A DNA stretch of 64,000 nt from Theobroma cacao (GCF_000208745.1 NC_030857.1:14475543-14539542); one strand, 5' to 3'; shown: positions 1 through 13,100, counted from the first letter of the stretch. Numbers and translations are program-made. Notes: generated from the letters alone by a model not told the origin.

Positions 1-152
1 TGTTAGATTATTTTGATTCTAAGTTATGAAATATGGCTTAGCAGTTTATGATGGAATGATAAACATGTCAGACTAATTGGCTTGCTTGGGTTTAGTGGAT
101 TACGTCCATTGGGCCCTTGCGTCGATCATGGCCCGAAATTTGGGTCGTGACA
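1..152 (-). mobile_element. LTR terminus, cut by the window edge
   Basis: On the minus strand this stretch begins TGTCACGACC at position 152 and continues off the left edge. TGTCACGAC is the same terminal motif as the large LTRs at 4607 and 42842, but the sequence diverges after about 12 bases, so it is a different family. Copia integrase sequence starts abruptly at 153, so this LTR appears to be inserted into the Copia element. Only one end is visible, so target duplications cannot be checked. Confidence 0.6.
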
Positions 153-1008
153 AGGTGCTTGTCTATCCTCAATGTATCTACCATAGTATTCTTATTCTTC
201 ACCTTTATATTATCTCACGATCTTAATTTGCTTCCCACATTGTTTCTCTACTTCAATTTTAAATATTCTAAAGGCATCTAATGCTTCATTCTTATTATGA
301 AGCAAGTAAAGATACATATATCATGAATAACCATATATGAAAGAGATAAAGTATTTCTGACCATACAAGTCCATATCTAGATTACAAATATTTGTATTTA
401 TGATCTCTAATATGTCTTAACTCCTATTAGCACTTTTCTTTGTCTTGTTAGTTTGTTTTCCCTTAATGCAGTCCACACAAGCATCAAAATCAGTAAAATT
501 CATAGTACTAAGTACTCCATCATTCACATATCTTTTATCCTTTCTATGGATATATGTCATAACCTTCGATGCCACAAGATAGAGGAATTTTCATTCATAA
601 CGCATCGTTTAATACTAGTATTATCATGAACATGCATTGCATTATAAAAGGCATTATCTTGCAAATTAATTTTGAAAAGACCATCGGACATTGTACCATT
701 CCCAACAAGACCAGGTTTATAAAACAAATTAAATGATGTATCTAAAAAGTTAAAGGAATAACCAAACGGTACAAGTTTTAAAATTGAAATCAAATATTTA
801 GAGAAACTTGGAATATAAAATGTTTTTTCCAAATTCAAAACAAAACTAGAATCTAAAATTAATCTATATGTTCCAACTACCTCCACACATGAACGCATCT
901 TGTTTCTTGAATAGATGCAGTGCTCACTGCCCATGAGCTTCCTTTGGTTTAGAAAGCCCTGCAAGGTATTCGAAATATGCATTGTTGAAGCAGTGTATCA
1001 TGACAAAT
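153..1008 (-). pseudogene. Copia retrotransposon pol relic (protease edge, GAG-pre-integrase, integrase start)
   Basis: Reading the minus strand from 1008 downward, a damaged protease active-site region (a D-T-A-S-T trace near 1000) is followed by a GAG-pre-integrase stretch ending in LWHRRL near 560. After that come the HHCC-type region (CVDCIKGKQTNK, about 450-490) and the start of the integrase core (EKQCGKQIKIV, about 205-240; YYGRY, about 165-180). There are several stops and frame changes, so it is not functional. The order gag, protease, integrase on the minus strand agrees with the gag relic at 3076-3890. The two halves are one Copia element separated by the LTR at 1009-3075. The integrase is then cut at 152 by a second LTR. 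Confidence 0.8.
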
Positions 1009-3075
1009 TGTTGGTCCCAAAGAGTGTGCTAAAGGGGAGTGAATAGCACTTTCCAAGTAATACCAAAATTCTTTTCAAGTAAAGAGCTAATTAAGAGAAT
1101 TTGAAAATGGAAGTTTAAAACTTGCAGAAGGAAAGATTTAAGTGTTAAGAGTGAGAAAAAAATAAAAAAAAGTAGATAAAACACACTGATTTATAGTGGT
1201 TCAGTCCTCTTGACCTACATCCACTTCCTTGATCTTCCAATCAAGGATTTTCAAACCATTTCACTAAAATCAGTGAAATTCCCAAGCTTCCACCAAGCTT
1301 TTACAATGGCTTTTCACAAGCTCAGCCACAACCTTTAAGAATGGTTTTTTCAAGGATCAACCAAAACCTAAAACTAGCTTTTCTAAAGCTAAGTTAGAAC
1401 CTACAACAACAATCAAACTAACCCAAGCTTGATCAACCTCTTAAAGTACCTCGTGCACTCTAAGTAATTAAGAAATGAAGAAAAGATAAAGTTTAATTAA
1501 TCACCTAGTTGATCTAAGATATACAAAGTTAAACTTAAATACTTTTTCAAAGGATAAGAGTGAAATACAAATGTAAAGAAAAGGTTTTTCATCTTCTAAG
1601 CTCAAAATCACTTTGGATGGCTTCTCTATATAATTTTTGACTATTGGAAAGGCTTTAAATATTTAAAAAATCACTTTTGGCCAGTGGAGATAGAAACTAG
1701 CCATTTCTGGCCATTATTTTGTCCTTTTGTTCGTAAATTCAAATATGCAAACAGTGCTTCATTTACCAGTTAAAGGTAAGTTTTAACTGATTTAAGTCTT
1801 TTCTTACTTGCACACTACTTCTTTATGTTAACCAATTAACGGAAGCTTTAACTTATTAATAACTTTTTGTTTTCAAACACCTTCAAGCATTGTTTTTGGC
1901 CAACCTCCTTTCAACAAATTAATATTCCTTTTAACTGATTGAAGCTTCTCTTCACTCATCTGGAATTAATTAAAATGGGTTCCAACCAATTAAGAATTCT
2001 TTAACTTTAAATCTCTTGGTTTGCTGGCTTGAACGGTCATCAATATTTTAAATTTGAATTTTAGCGCTTCTTGACACTTTAACTTTGACCTTTAACCAGT
2101 TAACTCTTTTCCTTTAATCGATTAAAAGGCTTCTGTTTTGGATCCAACACCGGCTTAATTGATTAAATCTTGTGTTAACCAGTTAAGACCTTTTTGTCTG
2201 TCCTTAGTATAGTACCCAGAACTGTTTTAATTGATTAAGGATCTATGTTAATCGGTTAAGACTCATCTATGTTCATTAAAGCTTTTTCTTCTTTGCTTGT
2301 TTAACCAATTAACTCATCTTGCAACTGAACAAGCATCTTGACTTGCTTTCAAATACCAAATATATTAATGAATTTAAGCTTTCTCCTGCACACTTAAATA
2401 ATATAATTAGACACCAATGAATGGGAATGTTTCATTATTATCAAAAACATATGGAGTCAACATTCTCTTTCTTATTTTTAATGAGAAGAAAACACTCTTA
2501 CATTAGAGTGCAATGTCTATGTTCAGTATGAATACTTCAAATCTTTATACATAATGAGTTGCTCCCCTTTAGTTAATGCATCTAGTTTTTTTTTAAAGAT
2601 TTGCAATAAGATATTTATAATATCCACAGTAGCTAAATAAGATATACAATATCCACGGTAGCCAAGCAAGATATATTGAATATCCATAAAAACTAGCACA
2701 TAATATTTAACAAAATAATAACTAAGCATTACACATATAAATTAAACATGAAGACCTATCAAAATCTATTTAACTTAGTCTTTCTTCTTTCATTTTTTGT
2801 CATCATTAAAAAGGATATTCAAAACTCCCCCTTAATGAGTGCATCTAGATTATCCTTTAATCTTTAAATTAGCTTTAATGAATGAGAATCATAAGCACTC
2901 ATACACGTAAGTCATACAAGTTTATAGATATAGTTCAATAACTTCAAGAGTCAAACTTGTAACTATGTAAGAACATAGGAGTTAAATTATTTCAAGAACT
3001 TGTCAAGGTTCACTTAAATAATGTTCAAGCAAATTTGATCATTTTGTCATAATCAAAACTATAATAATTTTAAAG
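1009..3075 (-). mobile_element. Solo LTR of a second Copia-type element, nested in the first
   Basis: The stretch separates Copia gag/zinc knuckle from Copia protease and contains no coding sequence. On the minus strand it ends GGGACCAACA at 1009, a typical LTR end of SIRE-like plant Copia elements. Its other end, near 3055-3075, matches the start of the LTR-like copy at about 27078 over more than 100 bp. The interior carries about a dozen copies of a degenerate palindrome of the form TTAAYCRRTTAA between 1775 and 2310. I could not find a convincing target-site duplication, so the left and right limits are approximate. Confidence 0.65.
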
Positions 3076-3890
3076 CTAACATAAACATCAACCATATTAG
3101 ATTCACAGCAAACAAGTGAGATTGAATTACCTTTCTTCTAAAGTGAAGCCTTAAATTTGACTCAATACTTCTTCATGTGCCTCTTCTTTTTACAAAAAAA
3201 CATTTGGATTCCTTTTGACATCAGTTTGGCTTGTCATTTGTTCTTTCCTTATGTTGTCATATGTGCACTTTCGCTCGATTCCGCAATGAACTTGTTTTCC
3301 TCTTGAACACACATGATCAGAAGTTCATTAATTGACCATTTATCCTTATGTGCATTATAAGAGATTTTGAAACTCCATATTGATGTGGAAGAGAATTTAG
3401 AATGAAGTGCACAAGGAAAGATTCAGACATCTCAACCTCAAGAGACTTGAGTTGAGTTGCAATATCCCTCATCTGCATGATGTGCTCACACACACCTCTA
3501 ACATTGGTGAGCTTCATTGATGATAATTTTGTCATTAAAATGCTAGCTAGGGCCTTATCTGAAGACTCAAATTGTTCATTAATAGCCTTCAGTAGTTCCT
3601 TAACATTATCACGCTCTCCTATTGAACCACGTGTACTAGCAAAAACTTTTGTGTTTATGACCATTATACTGAGACGATTAGATCGCTCCCATCATTTATA
3701 AAGAGCAATTTCAGCTTGAATGCTAGTATTAGTTGGCGTAGGTATTTTACCATTCTAAATAGTGTAATCAATGTCCATCCACCTTAATTGGAAAAGAATC
3801 CTCTCCTTCCATATTTTATAGTTATTATCATTTAAATTGGGAATATTACATTTGATATTAGAAAACTTCAAAGTTTGTTTAACTGCATAT
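3076..3890 (-). pseudogene. Copia retrotransposon gag relic with degraded zinc knuckle
   Basis: The minus strand encodes a UBN2/gag-like stretch with the hallmark LVHFILNSLPHQY (near 3360-3400). It is preceded by a recognisable gag N-terminal region (IWKERILFQLRWMD, about 3770-3815) and followed, after a frame change, by a CCHC-type zinc knuckle at about 3162-3203. In that knuckle the first and last cysteines are lost, the last to a stop codon. Further in-frame stops are present. The reading continues to about 3075, where the nested LTR begins. This is the 5' half of the element whose pol relic lies at 153-1008. Confidence 0.8.
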
Positions 3891-4010
3891 AAAAAATATA
3901 CATGCTTATGTCACAGAAATTGAGACTAATAAACATGTCATATTTTATCAATGTAAAACATGTAAATCATACTTAAAAGTATAAACCAAATAACAAATAG
4001 AAATGCCTAT

Positions 4011-4104
4011 GCACATAAGCATTTGGCTTATTGGTTGGTACATGATCCCCCTACCTAAAGAATAGGGTTCGAATCCCTTCTCTCCCATTTATAAAAAAAA
4101 AAAA
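4011..4104 (+). mobile_element. tRNA-derived SINE, copy 1
   Basis: About 94 bp with an A-box-like stretch (TGGCTTATTGGTTGG), a B-box (GGGTTCGAATCCC) and a terminal oligo-A tract after TTTAT. It is about 80% similar by eye to the copy at 12306. No clear target duplication is visible here. The remaining bases of 3891-4010 and 4105-4601 are AT-rich with no other recognisable feature. Confidence 0.75.
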
Positions 4105-4601
4105 CTGTCTGTGGGCCAAGTTTTATTTTAAAGATTCATAAACAAACTTCATGATAAAACTTCAAATTATATTCTTTTTCTTAATTCTTGTAGGTAAATT
4201 AAGAAAACTAATTTGTTATTTTATCCTAATTCATCATACAAATATAATAAAAAAATCTTGTGGGATATATTTTTCCATATTTGAATATGATTAATAACAA
4301 TTGATGTCATTTGTTTATAGGTGATCTAAGGATACTTAATATACAATTTAGCTTAATCAAAGATTATGTGGCTAATCTCTAATTAATTAAAATTATATTG
4401 ATCACATGACATCTAACTTTATGCATAAATTAATTAAACAACATGCATGTATACACATATAATAAGTAAACAATAAAAATATATACATTCATTAATTTAT
4501 GCATAGAATCAAGCATTAAAAAGTTCAAAAAAAAAATTCAAAATGGCAGATTTTCTTTCTTTTTTAATATTGGCCTTCTATGTTTTGGGTTAAGGGACAT
4601 A

Positions 4602-7538
4602 TGTATTGTCACGACTTGAAACTCTCATCGGGCCCGTGACAACCGTCGCGATGTCCCAATAGGCACTCATTACCCCGAATATCGATCGGAACCCCGCAAG
4701 GCTTAGCATCAGCTTCTGCATCTCCCCGGTGAGCGACAGTTATTAAATCTTGCATTTTAAGAAATCATAAGTCGTTTCCAAATTAAAGCAATAAAATATT
4801 ATTTTCTGGCTCACAAGGGCATTTTCGTCATTTTTCTTCGATAATACCGAAACTCACCAAAAACATGGTGTAAAAGCTAAATATGTTCATACATATTTTA
4901 AATCAGATAACTAAAGTATAAAATTACTTTTACAATGACATGTGGGCCCCCAACTAACCAATAAGATGCGAGTTTGTGAACCTATAATTTTGACAATGCA
5001 AGGCTAACTGAAGTCCTTGATGCAATCGGCTATCTACCGGCTATCCCGAACCTGAAATGTGGGGAATTGAGAGTTGTGAGATTATAAAATCTCAGTGAGT
5101 AAACAGACACCATCTAAACTATCTAAAGGCGAGTAAATGGAGACAATTAAAAATAATTAACTTCAGCAAATTTTTCACATCACGAATATTCATTTTAACC
5201 AAATAATCAATATGGCTTGTGAATTACTCAAAACTTGGCTCATGCCAAATCCTGTACTCGGGGACACTTGGACTAGGGGTACCCAATCGAGTCCGCCAAG
5301 GCTGTTAAAAATTCATATTTCGCATAAATCATATTTTTATTTTGAAACATAGACGTTCCTTGGCGTTGACTGAGTCTCACTATCACGCGGTGGTCCACGT
5401 GAAGTGCACTCAAAAAGCCCACCTCAGGAGATACCCTATGCGCCTCTACGATCGAGGTGAGAATATAAAGGAGTTTACCGTGCCCCTCTAATAGGCTGGC
5501 CCACGAAACCCCCCACCACTGCAGTAGCTAATCTTTTATCTACCACCTGATTTATAAAATCTTTTTCTGCATGATATGACAATTTATCGCAACCTAGCCT
5601 CTCAAGGCTAAATACACAGTACAAATAATTCTAACACCAAAATCAGTTTAGCCATTCATGCTTATTTATTGTCATAAGCCATTCAATTTAAAACCATAAA
5701 TTTACAACACAAGCAGGCAGTCTCGATTACTCTATTTTCAAAACCAGTATTCGATTTTTCAGAAAATTTATAAAATCATTTTATAAAATCACAATTTCTC
5801 TTAAAACATAGCAATTTACCATTTAAACCAATTTTTCAGAAAATCACACAATTGTATAAAACTACTCTAGATAATTAAGACGATAATAAGTTTACTCACA
5901 GTTTTCGAAATCTAAATTCGGGTACTCCAACTATTACTCCTCGGGTGCGATTTCTTTGCCCTTGCCGGAGGATTTGCCACCTTGACAAATTGCACAATTA
6001 AGAGGTTTACTACTTTGGTACTAAACCAAAATAAACTAATTTATACTACTAATGCATGATATGAAGTGCAAAATGTCTAAATTTTACCTAAACGAGATGT
6101 TAGCCTATTTTGATCTTTTACCCGATAAATCGATATACGCGTCTGTTTAAACTCCAAATTAATTTTTTTCAGTTTCTATACCTCAATTGCACCCAAATTG
6201 ACTTAATGTTCCTTAGTGTGGTGCAAATTATCAGTCTCGATAGCAAATTACGAAAATACCCCTAGTGGGTAAAAATTTATATTTTTGCTCTGAAAATTCT
6301 CATTATTTTTCTAGGCACATAATTCATCATTATTCATCATAATTCCTCAAATAAACATCAAGATCAGCACCCAATATTCCCCTAGAAAATTCGGCCAATA
6401 ATGGTAATGGAGGAAAATGAATTCTTTTCTTGTTGTTTTGTTTCTAAATTTGCTAAACTAATTAAAAACACTAACATAACTTAAAATCAAATTATTCTAA
6501 CTTCATTCTCTCTCCATACCCATTTGGGCAGACATGAATTCACCATGAAAACATGAAATCTAACAATGAAAAATAAGGAGAAATGCATGGGAAAGGTAGA
6601 TCACAAGTCAAAATCAAGAAATTTTACCTTTGATTGTTTGATTCCTTGAAATCTACCAATTTTCCTTTAATTTTCCCACTTAGGTTTCTTGTTTTTTCCT
6701 TTCCTCCTTTTGTTCTTCCTTTTTCTTTGTTTGGCCGGCCATGTAAAAGAAAATTGGCTGATTTTTATGCTTATTTTAAAGCTAAATAAATAATGAATAT
6801 AAACTTGACACATGTCACATTATTATTGGTCCATGTGTCATTTCTTAACTATTAAGCTTTCTCTCTCCACCACACATTATTCAAGGGTAAAAAATGATGA
6901 TGGGTGCAGACCTTGTGTTGGAAAAATGCTCTGGGGGTGCAAAATTACCGTTTTGCCCCTAGGGTGGCAAAATTACATTTTTGCCCCAAAAACTGAAAAA
7001 TTGCCCATAGACATATTTTTCATCTCTTATATTCATACAATTCTCCAATTTGTCAAATGTGATCTAAATTCTCTCAAAATCTCAAATTTTGTTCGTAAGT
7101 GATAAAATTACGATATTGCCCTTACACTCCAAAAATCACCGGAATTAAACTTTTTCACTGCCAAACCCTCAAATTATACTCCAATACTCAAATCATACTC
7201 GAATAAGTTAAATGGGGCCAAAAAATATTTTCTCAAAATTCCCATTTTGTCCTTAGGTGGCAAATGACCATTTTACCCCTAAATAGTGAAAATTTCGGTT
7301 TGACTCCAAATTGATCCTCGAACTCTGAATTACCATTTTGAGTCATCCCTGAACTGTGAAACTCTTAATTTCACCTCAAAATTTCTATTTGAACTAGTTC
7401 GAGGCTTAATCGACTTAGTGGTACCATTAGGGGCAATATCGTCTTTTAACGATTTCTCGAACTTCCTAAACATGCAAACATTCTATTGAGCATGTAAATG
7501 ACGTCGTAATTATTTTATAAACAGGGTTTGACATGTAT
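4602..7538 (+). mobile_element. Solo LTR (2927 bp) with 5-bp target-site duplication
   Basis: The element runs from TGTCACGACT at 4607 to GGGTTTGACA at 7533. It is flanked by identical 5-bp repeats TGTAT at 4602-4606 and 7534-7538. There is no gag/pol inside, so it is a solo LTR left by recombination between two LTRs. A GC-rich block at about 5250-5560 is shared with related copies at 31034-34095 (reverse) and 42842-46132. Short ORFs inside are not conserved in frame between copies. Confidence 0.88.
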
Positions 7539-8380
7539 ATCTAAAAGGAATGATTGCTGGACTTTGTTAGAGTTGACTGAATCACTTATGACCTAATTTT
7601 TTATCAATGTATGGAGAAAGAGGCCCATGCCCAAACTCATTAAAAAGAAAAAAAGTAGGCTCATGTATTAAAAGAAAAGAAATAAGCTCATGCCCAAAAC
7701 TTATCAAAGGAAAATAAGCAGTTCAATCTTTTTTTTTATTCATCTTCTTCTACCTCTAGATGGATTTCCTCGACCCAAAATTGAACCAGTTTCATAAATC
7801 TAGTCATATCTAGGTCTTTGGGACTTCATTTTCAACATTTCAAAAGCTATTTTGCTCATAATTGAATTTCCTTTACCTTTCCAACATCATTTTATCAAAA
7901 ATTTGACTAAACAATTTCAAGTTTATAAAACATAACTTTTTGCCATTTTGCATACAAAAACAAAAACTCAAGCACATCAAGACGGAGGTTGAAATTGCTT
8001 TGATACTAACTAAAAGACATCATAGATTCTTATACATATGCATGTTAACAAAATTAATGTAGAGAAAAATTGAAATGCAGAATTGGATATTAACCTCCAG
8101 CCATTGATGTCACAAGAATAAGATTCTTTGTATAAAGGCACTTCTAAACTTTAGCAATCTCACTTAGATATTGTGTATTTAGAAAATGCGAAGCTTAGAG
8201 ACCCATACTCGGTTATATATATATACATACATACATACATACATATCATCTTCCCATCAAAAAAATAACTGAAACAAAGAAAGTGGGCATGTCAAGGTGA
8301 TTAACAGGAGGTTAGTAGAGAATGGGTGATATGCAGACCATAATTGAACGTGGGTAACTGATATAAGAGTATAAAATTAT
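7539..8380. other. Intergenic, no gene seen
   Basis: No coding sequence or clear element is visible. A short compound microsatellite (TATATA, then CATA repeats) lies at about 8213-8246. Confidence 0.5.
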
Positions 8381-9535
8381 GAGTGGATGGCTAAGGGAGC
8401 ATTATGGTTGTGGTAGATCAATTTTACAAATACGTCTAAAGAGTGTTCTGTTTGAGAGATCACGAGGTTATTCATGAGATACATGATTAAATACTAGACT
8501 ATGCCATTAACCATTTTTTACGACAAGGGTGGTTAGTTTACACGAAAGTTTTAGACGAAGCTCTTCAAGTTGTGGGGTTTTAAACTTAACTTTTTGACTA
8601 GTTTCCACCCTTAGACGAATGGTTAGGCTCAAAGAGTAAATGTCTTGTTAGAGTTGTATTTATTTCACTTGGTGCACAACAGCAAATTGACTAGTCAAGG
8701 TAAGTGGCCGTAATGTAGTTCTTGCATAACTTACAACATAGTGAGTGATAGGACAAAACCCTTTTGAGGTGGTGGTTAGGAAGCAACCTCTCACATCGAA
8801 TGTCGTAGTAGCGAGCTACTCTATCCCAACACTGTAACATGTAATTATGCTTAAGCTTGATAAAAGTAATAAACTTGGCTCAAACTTGTCTACATGAGGC
8901 CACCAAAAGGGCAAAGAAGGGGTTTAATCAATCTTGAAGTTAATCATACTCCGAGGTAGAAGATGTAGTGATGGTGAATCTTCATTTGATGCTAAGACAC
9001 AAAGTTATTCATAAGTAAGGGTGAGCAATCGATTAAGTCAATTAATTCGATAGAAAGATCCAATTAATCGACTTTATATAGATTTTTAATGGAACTAATT
9101 AAATTTTCTCCTTTAACAGACTTAAAGGCAAGGTATAAGCTGGATTTGAATTTCGTTAGTTAATTCAGTTAAATCAATTTTAATTAACTTTTACTCATCC
9201 TTATTCACAAAAGATTGATTCTGTGATATAAGGGTTTTATCTAGTGTTGAAAAAAATTAGCAAGATGGTGTACAAGTTGGAGTTGCCACCTAAACCAAAG
9301 GTCCATTCGATGTTCCACATCAATATGTTGAAGCCTTAAAATGCAAAGGAGCAAGGCAATGCATGAGTTGGAGGTGGAGCAAGTGTTGATTGATAGGGTG
9401 ATAAGTAAAAGAATTATAGATTGAGACACCAACATCTAGTAAAATAGAAGTGGTTCCCAAGAGAACAAGGCAAGTTGGGAATTGACCAAAGATCTATGGT
9501 AATTTCAAGAAAAACTTAAATTAAGTAGGTGGATA
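8381..9535 (+). pseudogene. Chromovirus (Ty3/Gypsy) integrase C-terminus and chromodomain relic
   Basis: Translation across frames shows degraded integrase-core similarity at about 8390-8640. It continues through the region after the core (VLLELYL near 8650) to KLELPPKPKV and FHINMLKP at about 9280-9340. A chromodomain-like stretch follows (RVISKRI, then ASWEL and DLW, about 9395-9510). That order is typical of chromoviruses. Many stops and frameshifts show it is dead. A small MITE at 9014-9201 splits it. No LTRs could be assigned to it. Confidence 0.75.
9006..9209. mobile_element. Small hAT-like MITE inserted in the chromovirus relic
   Basis: About 188 bp (9014-9201) with imperfect terminal inverted repeats (AAGGGTGAGCAA at the left, AAGGATGAGTAA read inward from the right). 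It is flanked by near-identical 8-bp repeats TATTCATA (9006-9013) and TATTCACA (9202-9209). Skipping it makes the flanking integrase-region reading continuous, which supports the boundaries. The interior is AT-rich and noncoding. Confidence 0.7.
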
Positions 9536-10194
9536 ACTTAGATCTTTGAATACTTTTAATTTAATAAGAGATTCCGTTTATAGAGAAAATTTCAAAAATT
9601 TTAAAATAGAATGTTGATCGTTAGCCAAAAAAATGGATACATGAAAACCGGTAAGAGATAATTTTAAATTTATCTTTTAACCTTTTAATACTTTCTCAAA
9701 TGTAACTTTTACACAATATTTACATCTAAACCAACAAATTAAATCTACATTAACTCTCCAAACTGAATATTCAATTACATGTGTTCATGGATCGGCCCTC
9801 TCAAGCCCGAGTTTGGCTCAGTCAGTCCATTTAATTATTGTGATTATTATATATATTAATATTTATAAATATATTTAAAATTTAAAATTAATTAAAAAAT
9901 ATGTTATTTTTTAATAAAATAATGAAACAAGGCCAAGACGACCCAAATTCGTAAAATCTATATGTAAGCCCAACCCGAGTCGGACGAAGCCCAGGCCTTT
10001 AAGCGGGTAACCCAACTCTTGGACCCTTTCCCCGTATTCAGGTTTTGTTGGTTTTCCCTCCATTTTTCAAAAGGCAGAAGCTGCTTCACATTTTCTCTCT
10101 CAGCTATTCCCTTTTCTTTGTTTGTGTTTCTACAACTTCATATACTGAGGGGTGAGGAGGGTTGAGAACTTAGAAGAGCAAAGCCGCAGCGAAA
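9536..10194 (+). promoter_or_regulatory. Upstream region and probable 5' UTR of the coiled-coil gene
   Basis: AT-rich up to about 9950, then a pyrimidine-rich leader (10050-10140) typical of a plant 5' UTR before the ATG at 10195. No confident TATA box or cell-cycle element was identified. Confidence 0.35.
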
Positions 10195-13100
10195 ATGGAA
10201 GAGTACTTGGAATTCATGAAAACTCTACGCTCTCAAATCAACGGTACCTACCGATTCTTTCTCTCTCTCTCTCTCTCTTTCTTCGGAGTCAATCAATTGT
10301 TGTTAATCTCTGAAAACAAAATGCAGATGTGGAGGATCAAGGGTCCAAGATCTCAGCTCAAGGGCAGATGCATTTTACGACAATTCAGACCTTGCAAGAT
10401 GATATCGTTTCTGGTGATTTTTTTTTAAAATTTTTGCCCTAATTGAATCGACTATCAAATGACGGAAATATAGAATTAATTAAATGTGGTTTGAGTTTAA
10501 CATATAATATAAACAAGAACTAGTAAGTAAGCGATTCAATTGCATGATCCGTTGCCCCTTGATTATCTTCTTCCGACTGATCTCTCCTTTTCTTTCTCTT
10601 TCTCTGTTGTTTGAATTTCAAAATCGTCGCCATGTTTGTTTCTTGTTGTTAATACTATCATTCATCACATACATCTAAAAGCGATCAAATCGTCGCCATG
10701 ATTATTCTATATAAGTGTAGAGCAAAATCACGTATTTTCTTGTGCAAACAAATTACATTTTTAGGGGAAAGTCATATTTGGTTAAAAGTGGGCAAATCAC
10801 TATAAAAAAATTCCAATTCAAATGGTTATGTACGGTAGGAAAACCAGGCTTTTCCTTGTTCATCAAAGTCAAATTTAAATTTTTAATTCTTTTTAATTAA
10901 GTTTTGCTTTTGCATTCTCAAAGGCCGCAAACTAGAACCAGGTCCCAGTGCTTGCTGAAAATTTTACGTATTCTATACTGAATCTTTTCCCTTGACTTTT
11001 ACCCAATGCTTTTAGTCAACAATCTTACTCTTTTTTCTAAGCATTAGCATTTTTATTTACTTGATTTATATTGGCCGTTTCAAAAATGTATCTCAAGTAA
11101 CACATATTAGCAAATGCTTCCTTTTATTGAATATCTTTATGCTTAACTAGCTTACTTGATGTTCTTGTTTGCTGCAAATTGAGGCTTATCCTATTCACCT
11201 GACTCTCTCTTTTCTTTTCTTCCTTATGAAATATTTTAGAGAAAGCAATGCGTGCTTTTGCTTTACTCATCTTTCCTTCTTGTAATCTACGAAGATAATA
11301 CCAGAAAGAAGACTTCAATTTCTGAGTTGTTTTAACACTTTAGGATTAACAGTTTAACACTGTATGAACGTTGGTTTCTTTTTCCAGTGTTTGTAACGTG
11401 ATAGATAAAGTGCTTTTAATATTTTTTCACAAGTTGGTTCAATTTGAACATTTAAGGACAATCCTATCCCCCATCTAAGTACTTTGAATTATATGTATCT
11501 TTTTTGTTCATAGACCAGTTCTATGCAGTCAGTTCTTTCTTCTATTGTTCTTTAATGATCTCATACTTCTACATATTTGCTGAAGGTTCTTTATTTTGCA
11601 GTAAAATCTCAAGCAAAGCAACTTAGAGAAGATACTGAGCAGATGGTGAAGGCAAAGGGTCAAATATGCTCGGAAATAATTGGAAAACAGAGAAAAATAG
11701 CCTCTTTGGAGTCTGATTCATCTACACTTACCCAGGTAATTTCTCTCTCTCTCTCTCTCTCATTATATGAATGAGTATACAAAACCTGTGTTCATCTGGT
11801 AATTTACTTTAGAACTTATGCTAGGAATAAGAAAGCAGAACTCATAGGAGGAAAAGGATAAACTTGGCCAGCAGATACAAATGTTTTAACAGAATTACTA
11901 ACTCAACATATTTTCCTGTCGCTAGAATGGTAAGTAGTGAAAAGATGATAGATTTTCTTGTTAACAAGAAATTTTGCGGATATGAACATTGGACAGGTGT
12001 ACTTTTCTCACTTGATGAGCTGTTACTTGTATGGGTGGAATTGCCTGGTAAAATAATGCTGGTAAACTGAACATCCTTTAGTGTGAAGCCACTGACCACA
12101 AGCATTTCTGAAGCTTCGATTTAGCTGAAAATTGTTAGTAGACTTCAGCTATCAACTTCTGATGATGTCCCTTGTATCTACAGGCTTGCTTAATTTAAAA
12201 ATTTATGCTTGAAGAGCTAATGTGTGCAATGAGATTTCCTCGTACATTATAGATAACCTGTACAACAAGATATCTATGTAATAAGCCCTAAATATGGACC
12301 AGTTCGCACTTGAGCATTTGGCTCATTGGTTGGTGCATAATCCTCCTGTCTAAAGAGCAAGGTTCGAATCTCCACTCTCCCAATTATAAAAAAAAAAAAA
12401 AACGGACCAGTTCTATTTTTAGGTTGCTGAACTGTCACTAGTTGATATTTGCATTCTCTCACATCGAGATACAGTGATCAAAGCAAGTAAATTCAGTGGA
12501 ACTAGGATATAAATGATATTGCTTACAATGTTCTGTGCCTCTTCTTGGCTGCCTTGGATGTGCCTGTTCCCCCCTCTCCCTCATTAGTATTAGTAATCAG
12601 ACTGGATATAATATAGAAATTCCTTACAATTCTGTCAAAAGTGAAGGAAATCCTGAATAGGATCTAAAGTACATTCAAGCAAATATTTAACGTATTGTGC
12701 ATGTAAAGAAGAGGAAAGCAGCTAATAATGATAAGGACTGAAATAAACTATTTCCGTCAGGAATTGGACCTTGTCTTTCTTTCTCTGCCTTTAGATGACT
12801 GTATCACGGTATCAGAAAGAGAAAAGAAAAAAGATGACTCTGTATCATCAATTTAAATATAGAATCAAGTTACTGAAAATAATCCAAGATATCATAATCC
12901 TCACATCTTATCCTGCGTTTCCAAGTGTAAGAAGTCATTCTGCTGTGGTTTCTTATAGATTATATTCTGAGTGAGAATCTCCATTGTATATATTTTAAGT
13001 TTTAAACGAAGAAGGAAACCTTTAAGCACCCAATATGAGTGGCCATGTTGTAAGATGCTAGCCCTGTGAGATAACTCTTATAGTTGTTTATTGGACAGCA

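Noticed and set aside
4011..4104. tRNA gene suggested by A-box and B-box sequences (also at 12306)
   Set aside because: There is no cloverleaf or anticodon arm, and a 3' oligo-A tail is present. The second copy has target duplications, so these are SINEs.
5340..5560. A conserved ORF-like block in the large LTRs (also at 33040-33230 and 43600-43740)
   Set aside because: The DNA is conserved in all three copies and two copies share a reading frame, but the third shifts frame midway. Nucleotide conservation of an LTR block explains it better than a protein.
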